Below, piece after piece: positions 57,472 to 64,000 of a stretch of 64,000 bases of DNA. This DNA comes from Cystobacter fuscus DSM 2262 (GTDB taxonomy: Bacteria; Myxococcota; Myxococcia; Myxococcales; Myxococcaceae): contig NZ_ANAH02000008.1 in the NCBI RefSeq assembly GCF_000335475.2, positions 248,001 to 312,000 on the forward strand, written 5' to 3'. A model generated the notes under the pieces. It was not told the DNA's origin, did not search any database, and worked only from the letters and a program-made list of their open reading frames with translations. The stretch's first letter is position 1, and each line of letters opens with the position of its first letter. The translations under genes were made by a program, and so were the position numbers.

Positions 57472-57588
57472 TCGAACGCTCCTTGTCGATGGTTGAATCA
57501 GCAGTACATCATTGGCGCTCCTCACGGAGCCGGACCACCTTACGTGTTGATGGTCGCCGCGGTCCAGGGACGATTCGGGCCCGGGGCA

Positions 57589-59088
57589 TCAAGGGGAGAT
57601 GCCCTGGACCTCGAAGGTCTGGACGGTGTTGGCGGGGAACCACGACCAGAAGCGCTTCCCGCTCAAGCTCGTGTCACGGTATTGCGCGTACCGCTCTCCC
57701 CCGCTCGCGGTCACCGTGGACCAACGGGTGATGGGGCCACTGACCGTGCCGAATCGGGACAAATCATAGTTGATCCACTGGGCCGTCGCGAAGTTCACCG
57801 TCACCACGACCAGCTTGCGGGCCGCGGCGTCATAGGCGAACACGGTGTTGCGGTCATCGCCACTCAGCAGGGTCATGCCCGGCCGGATGTGTCGGCTGAA
57901 CTGGGCCATGACATACCATTTGGCATTGGCCGTCCCGATCCAGTTGTCACCGGGGTTGGACTGGACGAGACCCCACCCCCCGCTGTCGAACGGCTGCCAG
58001 TAGACCCAGGCGGACGGGTGGTACTCCCACAGATCGCGCATGATGGAGTCCGCCATCGGCATGCCGCTGCCATCTCCATCCCCATACTCGGAGACCCAGC
58101 GCCGCTTGCCACTCGTGGCCGAGTAGAGGGGACCCCGGTTCGGCCCCCGGTAGGGCTCGAGGCCACTGTAGCCGTGCACGTTCATCTGGTTGACCAGACC
58201 CTTCGTGGTCGCATCGAAGGCGTTCCAGGTGCTGAGCGCCCGGTCCGGAGAGTTCTCGTCCGAGGCGGAGATGCCCACGTTCTGGAGCCCCCGGTTGTTC
58301 AGCTCGGTGCGCAGGTGGCCGAGGACCTGGCGTTGCGTGGCGTTGTCGAAGTGACAGCCTTCCTGGTTCTTGGGGTACGTCCACCAGGTTTCCGCCGGCT
58401 CGTTGAACGGCTCGACCGTGGTGAAGTTCACGCCCCAGTGGTCCTTGGCGTACTTGACGACGGTGGCCAGATAGCGAGCGAAGTCGCCGTGGTTCCAGGA
58501 CTGGAGGTTGTCACCGCCGCCATTGCTGCCCGCGGAGCTCTTGTTGTAGTCCATCCACCACATGGGTGAGTTGGAGAACGCCTCGAAGACGTTCGCACCG
58601 CGATCCCGTGCCTTCCACATCATGTTGCGCTGCCGGGAGTCCGTGTTCCAGTCGAAGCTGGAAGAGGAGGGATCCGTGCTGGACCAGTCGAGCCAATAGC
58701 CAGGGATGCGCTTGAAGTCCGGGAGCGTGCTCGTGGAGGGATACAGGGGAACGGTCGTCCCGACGGCCCGGGTGCCATAACCGCCGATGTTGTAACGGAC
58801 CACGTTCATGCCGAGACCCGGCACGGAGTAGGTGCCAGCGTTGGTGGACAGGCTCACCGCGGCGTTGTGGGTGAAGACGGCATCCGCCAGGTCCTCGCGG
58901 TCTCCGAAGGCATGGGCCCACCAGGCCAGCGAACAGCCCCACCCCTGCCACGTGCCGAAGGTGCTGGAGGGGTTGGGCGTGGCGACATAGTCGGCCCGTG
59001 CCTGGGTCGCACCGAGCGTCAGTGCCGCGACGAGTGAGGTCGCGACACGGGCCGCCCATGAGAAGGACTTCCTTGCTTGAATCGACAT
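57589..59088 (-). CDS. Secreted glycoside hydrolase family 30 protein (endo-beta-1,6-galactanase-like)
   Basis: A 499-residue secreted enzyme. The signal peptide (RVATSLVAALTLGATQARA) is followed by a TIM-barrel with GH30 features: GWGCSLAWWAHAFG near the start, NVVRYNIGG, SPMWWM, the acid/base Glu in TVEPFNEPAETWW, the nucleophile Glu in RWVSEYGDGDG, and a beta-sandwich C-terminus (ITRWSTVTASGGERY). The start is set at the ATG preceding the signal peptide; the open frame upstream is unsupported. It probably cleaves beta-1,6-galactan or a related glycan outside the cell. It is divergent from the repeat protein at 59378. Confidence 0.88.
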   Translation of the reverse strand: MSIQARKSFSWAARVATSLVAALTLGATQARADYVATPNPSSTFGTWQGWGCSLAWWAHAFGDREDLADAVFTHNAAVSLSTNAGTYSVPGLGMNVVRYNIGGYGTRAVGTTVPLYPSTSTLPDFKRIPGYWLDWSSTDPSSSSFDWNTDSRQRNMMWKARDRGANVFEAFSNSPMWWMDYNKSSAGSNGGGDNLQSWNHGDFARYLATVVKYAKDHWGVNFTTVEPFNEPAETWWTYPKNQEGCHFDNATQRQVLGHLRTELNNRGLQNVGISASDENSPDRALSTWNAFDATTKGLVNQMNVHGYSGLEPYRGPNRGPLYSATSGKRRWVSEYGDGDGSGMPMADSIMRDLWEYHPSAWVYWQPFDSGGWGLVQSNPGDNWIGTANAKWYVMAQFSRHIRPGMTLLSGDDRNTVFAYDAAARKLVVVTVNFATAQWINYDLSRFGTVSGPITRWSTVTASGGERYAQYRDTSLSGKRFWSWFPANTVQTFEVQGISP

Positions 59089-59377
59089 GTCATCGAGCCT
59101 AACCCCGCCTCGACGGGAAAGACATGCAAAACATGTAAGCCAGAGAAACGCGGTCAAACCCTCCGCTTCGCGCAGCCCGGGGACACGGTCGCACGGCGTC
59201 TCATGAGTCGACCGGGTGACAGCGGGGTACAGTGGCAACCTGTCTCCAGCAGCCAGGCTGGACGGGGTCGACGCCTTCGATGCGCGAAGGAGTGTCCCCG
59301 GTGGCTTCGCTCCTGTGAAATTCTCGAGCCAGGGGGCTAGAATCGGGGAGCCGCCCCTGAACCCTGGAGGCCGTACT

Positions 59378-61669
59378 TTGAAACCATGCGTCGCCGCGGT
59401 GGTGGGTCTCCTCCTGCTCGCTCCGGTGGAAGCCTTCAGCTTCGCCACCGGCAAGGACGTGACGTTCGTCAGCGTGGAGTTGCTCGACTCCACGGGAACG
59501 GCGGACTCCTGTGACGATGACGGAGTGCTCGACACGGGCGAGACCGCGCGCGTGCACGTCACGCTGCGCAACAACGGCACCGAGCGGCTCGCGAAGACGA
59601 GCATGACGCTCTCCAGCGAGGACCCGGACGTCTCCTTCCCCAAGGGGGAGAAGGTGCTCTTTCCCGCCTCGGATCCGGGCAAGAACACCAGCGCGGAGCT
59701 GACGATGAGACTCTCGGGTCCCGCCAAGCCACGCGATATCACCCTGCGCATCGACTACCGCGACGACGAGCAGCAGGTGCCTGGAGACAAGACGCACACG
59801 GCGGTGTACCGGGTGAACACGGACGAGCTGCCGGGGACGAGCACCCACGAGACGGTGGAGTCACCCCATCACCCGTGGACCCTCGCGGCCAGCACGAAGA
59901 ACCTCTCGCCGTGGACGCGCCAGATCGATCCGACGGACACGAACTGGTTCTTCCGCGGACCGAACAACGCGGTGATCGGAGAACTCACGCTCGTCTCGCC
60001 ACCCCTCCAGGTATCGGAGACCGAGGCGTTCCGGTTCACCTTCCAGCATCGCTACTCCTTCGAGCGACTCGACTCGAACGTCTCCTATGACGGCGCCGTC
60101 ATCGAGCTGAGCCCGGATGGCGGGAAGACCTGGGTGAATATCGGCACCTCGGTAGACCCCACCTACAACTCGACCATCTATGCGTCAGGGGACAACCCAC
60201 TCAAGGGCTGGAAGGCGTATGGAGGCCAGAGTCCCGGCTACCCCGCGTTCGCTCCGGCCACCGCCAACCTCGCGACCAACTACGCGGGAAAGACGGTGCT
60301 CCTCCGCTTCCGCATCGGCACGGACTCCGAGCAGGGCGACACGGGCTGGGACCTGGATGACCTCCAGTTCGAGGGGCTGGTGAACACCCCCTTCAGCTCG
60401 TCGGGGCCGCACCGGGGCCTGTGCCTCAACCGGGTGCCGGTGGCGAACGCGGGCCCGGATCAGACCGTCAACGAGCGGCGCCTGGTGACGCTCTCTGGCA
60501 GCGGAACGGATCCCGAGGGCCGCCCGCTCACCTACGAGTGGAAGCAGACCAAGGGCCCGACCGTGTCACTCAGTGACGCGAGCGCGCCCAACCCCACCTT
60601 CGTCTCGCCCAAGGTGACGGCGGACACGGATTTCCAGTTCGAGCTGCGGGTGCGCGATGAGGTGAACACGAGCCTCCCAGACTCGGTGAACGTGCGGGTG
60701 CGCGACCTCCCCCAAGGCAACCACGCGCCCACGGTGACAGCCAAGCTGGAATTGAGCGTCTTCGAGCTGGACACGGTGACCCTGGAGGCCTCGGGCACGG
60801 ACGCGGACGGGGATCCCCTCACCTACCAGTGGACGCAGGTGGGCAGGCCCCCCGTCACCCTGGACGGTGCCACCACTGAAAAGGCCACCTTCGTCGCCCC
60901 CGAGGTGACGGAGACACTCAAGCTCACCTTCCAGATCGTCGCCAGCGACGGCGAGCAGTCGAGCGCCCCGGTCACCGTCACCGTGACCGTGAACAACCGT
61001 GAGCATGCGCCGGTGGCCGCGGTGGAGCCGGTGGATGCTGTGGAAGAGGGCTCCCTCGTGACGCTCAAGGGGAGCGCCACGGATGAGGATGGGGTGACCA
61101 GGTTCGCCTACACGTGGAAACAGGTGAGCGGCCCCAGCGTCTCCCTGAGCGACCGCGACACGGCCTCGCCCTCCTTCACCGCGCCCAACGTGGACAAGGA
61201 GACGAAGCTGATCTTCCAGCTCGTCGTGAGCGATGGAAAGCTGGACAGCAAACCGGTGAGGGTGACCGTGGTCGTCCAGGACACGTCGCTGGAGGCCCAG
61301 GCGGGTGCGGACCAGCGCGTGCGTGAGGGCAGTGGGGTGACGCTCAACGGCTCGGACTCGAAGGGCACCGGCCTGGACTACACCTGGACCCAGGTGGACG
61401 GTCCCCCGGTGAACCTCATCCTGGCGGGCTCGAAAGCCATGTTCAACACGCCCGACGTGGATGAGGAGACGGCACTCACCTTCCAGCTCCAGGTGACGGA
61501 CGGCCGCGGAAGAAGCAGCGAGGACACCGTCACCGTGCGCGTGACCGACCAGTTGCCGTCTGCTCCGGACTCGGGCTGTGGCTGCGCCGGGGGCCAGGAT
61601 GGGGGCGTGCCCATGGCGGTCCTCCTGCTGCTCTCGGCGCTCGGCTTTCGTTTTCCGAAGAAGAGCTGA
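59378..61669 (+). CDS. Secreted PKD-like repeat protein with MYXO-CTERM-like tail
   Basis: About 763 residues, starting at TTG (59378), six bases after a GGAGG site. The signal peptide (VAAVVGLLLLAPVEAF) is followed by a beta-domain on extracellular-matrix-like sequence (VELLDSTGTADSCDDDG, DTGETARVHVTLRNN), an MAM-like region and five PKD/REJ-type repeats with the motif AGPDQTV or similar and DPEGRPLTYEWKQ. The end is SGCGCAGGQDGG, a hydrophobic helix (AVLLLLSALGF) and a basic tail, the MYXO-CTERM surface-sorting signal. It is likely anchored on the cell surface. Divergent from the GH30 gene, with 289 bases between the starts. Confidence 0.82.
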   Translation: MKPCVAAVVGLLLLAPVEAFSFATGKDVTFVSVELLDSTGTADSCDDDGVLDTGETARVHVTLRNNGTERLAKTSMTLSSEDPDVSFPKGEKVLFPASDPGKNTSAELTMRLSGPAKPRDITLRIDYRDDEQQVPGDKTHTAVYRVNTDELPGTSTHETVESPHHPWTLAASTKNLSPWTRQIDPTDTNWFFRGPNNAVIGELTLVSPPLQVSETEAFRFTFQHRYSFERLDSNVSYDGAVIELSPDGGKTWVNIGTSVDPTYNSTIYASGDNPLKGWKAYGGQSPGYPAFAPATANLATNYAGKTVLLRFRIGTDSEQGDTGWDLDDLQFEGLVNTPFSSSGPHRGLCLNRVPVANAGPDQTVNERRLVTLSGSGTDPEGRPLTYEWKQTKGPTVSLSDASAPNPTFVSPKVTADTDFQFELRVRDEVNTSLPDSVNVRVRDLPQGNHAPTVTAKLELSVFELDTVTLEASGTDADGDPLTYQWTQVGRPPVTLDGATTEKATFVAPEVTETLKLTFQIVASDGEQSSAPVTVTVTVNNREHAPVAAVEPVDAVEEGSLVTLKGSATDEDGVTRFAYTWKQVSGPSVSLSDRDTASPSFTAPNVDKETKLIFQLVVSDGKLDSKPVRVTVVVQDTSLEAQAGADQRVREGSGVTLNGSDSKGTGLDYTWTQVDGPPVNLILAGSKAMFNTPDVDEETALTFQLQVTDGRGRSSEDTVTVRVTDQLPSAPDSGCGCAGGQDGGVPMAVLLLLSALGFRFPKKS

Positions 61670-61784
61670 GGATCTGGCCCTGGACTGGAGGTGAGGCCTT
61701 CACCTTCAACCCGCGGAGCTGATCCTGAAACGGGTTCTCAGGCGCCTCCGAGCGACAATGCCGCGGCTCGCCGGAGCCAAGGCG

Positions 61785-62651
61785 TCAGGTTCGTGCCATC
61801 ACCGGAAACCGATGAGGCCCGGACGGTGGCCCCAGGTTGCGCACGAAGAGGTAGGCCTCCGAGTCCTCGCCGACGACCTCCGCCCGAGGCCACCAGCGCT
61901 CGGGCGTGAAGCCGAAGTGGACCGCGGTGATGGGCTGGTCAATCAATCGTGGGATGTGGGGCCGCAGGTCGAAGGGCTCACGCGCGAAGATGTCGTCGAT
62001 GTAGAGCGTGCCATCCTCGACACCGGCGAACACCCAGGCATCCGCGTGCAGTTGGCGCAGCGGTCGGGAAAAGGCATTCGCCGCATACCAGCTCGCGATC
62101 CTCGCATGGCCGCGTGAGCCGAAGTGATCAGTCACCGGGAGCCCCTCTTCGGACAGGGAGACCAGTCCCGAGCGCACCTGGGCCTCCTCCAGCTCGAGCA
62201 CCGGCGCGGGCTCACCTCCAGGCACCGCGTGGAACGCCGCGCCGAACAACGCCTGCGTCCGAGGCGTGAACCCGAAGCGCGGATAGAAACCGAGCACGTT
62301 CTCGTTGGCGAACAACAGCACGGGCGCTTCGCCGCAAGACTCGAGCGCCGCCCGCATCACCACCCGCGACAACCCCCTGCCCCGGTGGGAGGGCACGCAG
62401 CCGACCGCGCCGAACTGGTAGCCAATGATCTCGCGGCCCTCGACCCGCAGCCGCATCCTCATCACCGAGGCATTGGCCACCACACGCCCCTCGTCGAGCA
62501 CCGAGAAGGCTCGATAGTCATCGTTCCATCCACCCCACGCGCACCAGCGCCGGAAGTCCACGGTACGGAAGACCCGAGGCACATAGTCACAGAAGGCGGC
62601 TTGCAGCGCGGGATCGCGGTGGTCGATTTCCACGACGGCGGGGGTGGTCAT
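61785..62651 (-). CDS. GNAT family N-acetyltransferase (Eis-like)
   Basis: A 288-residue protein with GGGAGAC before the ATG at 62651. The GNAT fold is shown by the acetyl-CoA loop VPSHRGRGLSRVVM (near residue 110), preceded by IGYQFGAVG. After residue 150 a second domain continues (FYPRFGFTP, then ERWWPRAEVVG near the end), as in two-domain Eis-like acetyltransferases. The acceptor is unknown; drugs, amino sugars or protein amines are possible. The convergent repeat-protein gene ends 115 bases away. Confidence 0.82.
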   Translation of the reverse strand: MTTPAVVEIDHRDPALQAAFCDYVPRVFRTVDFRRWCAWGGWNDDYRAFSVLDEGRVVANASVMRMRLRVEGREIIGYQFGAVGCVPSHRGRGLSRVVMRAALESCGEAPVLLFANENVLGFYPRFGFTPRTQALFGAAFHAVPGGEPAPVLELEEAQVRSGLVSLSEEGLPVTDHFGSRGHARIASWYAANAFSRPLRQLHADAWVFAGVEDGTLYIDDIFAREPFDLRPHIPRLIDQPITAVHFGFTPERWWPRAEVVGEDSEAYLFVRNLGPPSGPHRFPVMART

Positions 62652-63133
62652 GGCTGGAGTCTCCCGTGTTCCGCGCTCGGCGCCAGTCTCCAGGCCGCCG
62701 CCTGCCCGGGCGCTCCCCGCGAAAAAGCCATTGCGCATCCGGCGACGAGGTGTACCTTGTGCTTCGACGCGTCCCCCGCGTCTCCCATGATCTCCTCTCG
62801 CTAGACATCCTCCGCCACACGCGGTCTCTCGAGGTGAATCGCCTATCGCTCCTGGTAGGCCGGTCGCCTATTGGCCGTCCGATTGCACCATCGCGACAAC
62901 GCTCCGCGGGTTTCCGCGGGAGTTCACGTCGTGAGCCGGTGACGGCGGAGTGAGGAACCCGACAAGCGAACGCTCCGAGGCCCTGCTGCCAGCCAGCGGA
63001 TGGCTGCCTCGCGCTCGCTCGCCGTCCGTCGTCCGACGGGGCGAGCAGCCCGAAAGGCATCCAGGGCCACGGCTCTCATTCGCCGCGTCGATTCATCCGC
63101 GATCCCACAAGCCGTGCCGAACTGGAGGGCTGT
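62652..63133. other. Intergenic region without recognised gene
   Basis: These 482 bases hold no frame with a ribosome-binding site and family resemblance. An imperfect hairpin (CTCCGCGG, then CCGCGGGAG, near 62902) and a few pyrimidine-rich stretches are seen. A 95-codon plus-strand frame at 62666-62953 is probably chance. Confidence 0.4.
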
Positions 63134-63601
63134 ATGAGAGTCGAAACCGTATTCAACCTCTTCAACTATGGTGTGTTTCCCGCGTGGGCGCTGCTGCTGT
63201 TCGCACCGCGTTGGAAGTGGACTCGGCGGCTGGTCCACTCCGTGCTGATACCCGTGCTGCTGGGAGTGGCGCATCTCGGCCTGATGCTGGGTTTGAATCT
63301 GAGTGCGTCCATCCCCGAGGGAGCCAGCGCGGCGAGTCTCCAGGGCGCCATGCTGCTCTTCAGCGACCCCTGGGTGGCGGTGCTCTGCTGGATCCACTAC
63401 CTGGCGTTCGACCTGTTCGTCGGCGCGTGGATCGTCCGGGATGCGGGGCGTCGCGGGCTCCCCCATCTGGCGGTAGCCCCCTGTGTCCTGTTGACCATGA
63501 TGTATGGCCCGACAGGGCTCCTGGTGTACCTCATCCTCCGGTTCTTCATGCGCAGGGCACTCACGCTTCAAGAGGAACCCGGGGCCGAGAAGGCCGCATG
63601 A
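63134..63601 (+). CDS. ABA4-like (DUF4281) membrane protein
   Basis: A 155-residue integral membrane protein with four hydrophobic helices (first at YGVFPAWALLLFAP, then VLIPVLLGVAHLGLML, a third in WVAVLCWIHYLAFDLFVGAW and a last in VAPCVLLTMMYGPTGLLVYL). The WIHYLAFDLFVGAWIVRDA segment is characteristic of the ABA4/DUF4281 family; the plant member takes part in neoxanthin formation. In bacteria the role is unknown, possibly carotenoid-related. Confidence 0.8.
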   Translation: MRVETVFNLFNYGVFPAWALLLFAPRWKWTRRLVHSVLIPVLLGVAHLGLMLGLNLSASIPEGASAASLQGAMLLFSDPWVAVLCWIHYLAFDLFVGAWIVRDAGRRGLPHLAVAPCVLLTMMYGPTGLLVYLILRFFMRRALTLQEEPGAEKAA

Positions 63602-63726
63602 GGCCCACCCTCTCGCCGTCGTGGCGAACGCAGGAGCAACGGCAGCTGCGCGCGCGGCGGCCGTCGTCGTTGACACACACCGGCCCGGAGCGGATCTCCA
63701 GTCCACTCCGGGCCAGGACGTTCACA

Positions 63727-64000
63727 TCAGGGCTCCAGGCCCCACTGGAGGCCGCCGGAGACATATCCGGTCGCCTTGATCCAGTCCGCATACGTGGCGC
63801 CCGTCGAGGCAAAGGAGTAGTCGCCCGACTGCGTGTAGTTGCTCCAATCGGCTTTGGAGAACCGGACCTGGATCTCGATGCTCTGTCCGGCCGCGAGGCT
63901 GCCTGCCCCACTCGTGAAGCCAATCTCGAGGTAGTGATCGGCGCCGGTGGTCGGTGTCGCCAGCTTGACGAAGGTTCCGGTGACATTCGATCCGCCCACG
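63727..64000 (-). CDS. Carbohydrate-binding module CBM3 protein (C-terminal end)
   Basis: The frame is open to the window edge, and the stop is TGA at 63727-63729. The 90 visible residues resemble the C-terminal half of CBM3 cellulose/chitin-binding modules: YLEIGFTSGAGSLAAGQSI, IQVRFSKADWSNYTQSGDYS and a final ATGYVSGGLQWG. The rest of the gene, probably a catalytic domain, lies beyond the window. It would anchor an extracellular glycanase to insoluble polysaccharide. Confidence 0.8.
   Translation of the reverse strand, partial: VGGSNVTGTFVKLATPTTGADHYLEIGFTSGAGSLAAGQSIEIQVRFSKADWSNYTQSGDYSFASTGATYADWIKATGYVSGGLQWGLEP

Noticed and set aside
62924-63706. A 260-codon minus-strand frame across the ABA4-like gene
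   Set aside because: The plus-strand membrane protein has family motifs and a clean start; the reverse frame has none.

Overview
The window looks like a high-GC chromosome segment from a myxobacterium of the Cystobacter/Archangium/Myxococcus lineage. This is inferred from very strong third-position G+C, many GTG/TTG starts, and lineage-typical families: DUF2381, DUF3396, Imm11/DUF1629, DUF4388, zinc-ribbon FHA/kinase proteins and a MYXO-CTERM-like tail. I see no insertion sequence, prophage or CRISPR array. The only RNA genes seen are tRNA-Lys and tRNA-Glu.

Layout. 1-6059: an operon for mannitol/sorbitol-type polyol uptake and catabolism (ABC transporter, polyol dehydrogenase, fructokinase). 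A xylulokinase that would belong to the same pathway lies on the other strand at 11587-13041. Between them, 6105-11586 is an accessory block. It holds a small lipoprotein, a secreted protein, a lipoprotein with a nuclease-like C-terminus coupled to a DUF3396 immunity-type gene, and an OLD-like ATPase coupled to a DUF4276 TOPRIM protein. 13170-24000 is house-keeping and signalling: an oxidoreductase, a sigma54 response regulator, a degenerate REC-GGDEF protein, a DUF4388 protein, a penicillin-binding protein, an ABC exporter, a tandem DsbA-like protein and RidA.

24105-31611 is a signalling cluster: RelA/SpoT, two zinc-ribbon FHA proteins around a zinc-ribbon Ser/Thr kinase, DksA and a diadenylate cyclase, so ppGpp, its RNA polymerase cofactor and c-di-AMP are encoded close together. 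31776-38518 is a second accessory block: a kinase plus DUF2381 pair, a truncated toxin end with its likely immunity gene, an unknown two-gene operon, a gene fragment, an Imm11 protein and a DUF6483 protein. It also carries a short imperfect direct repeat.

38684-52735 returns to core functions: dihydroxyacetone kinase, a MoxR-VWA-coiled-coil operon, DnaK, a diacylglycerol-kinase-like protein, a methyltransferase, DUF493, a PIN-PhoH protein and a Gre factor. After the tRNAs come a tandem KaiC-like ATPase coupled to a CheY-like receiver, then a run of secreted proteins (M14 carboxypeptidase, small cysteine-rich protein, GH30 glycosidase, PKD-like repeat protein), an acetyltransferase, an ABA4-like membrane protein and the end of a CBM3-type protein.

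The best candidates for less-described biology are the nuclease-lipoprotein/DUF3396 pair, the split ATPase/TOPRIM pair beside it with a 24-codon ORF wedged before it, the degraded toxin-immunity locus at 35-38.5 kb, and the MoxR-VWA-coiled-coil operon. All functions are read from sequence motifs and family knowledge; no database search was run.
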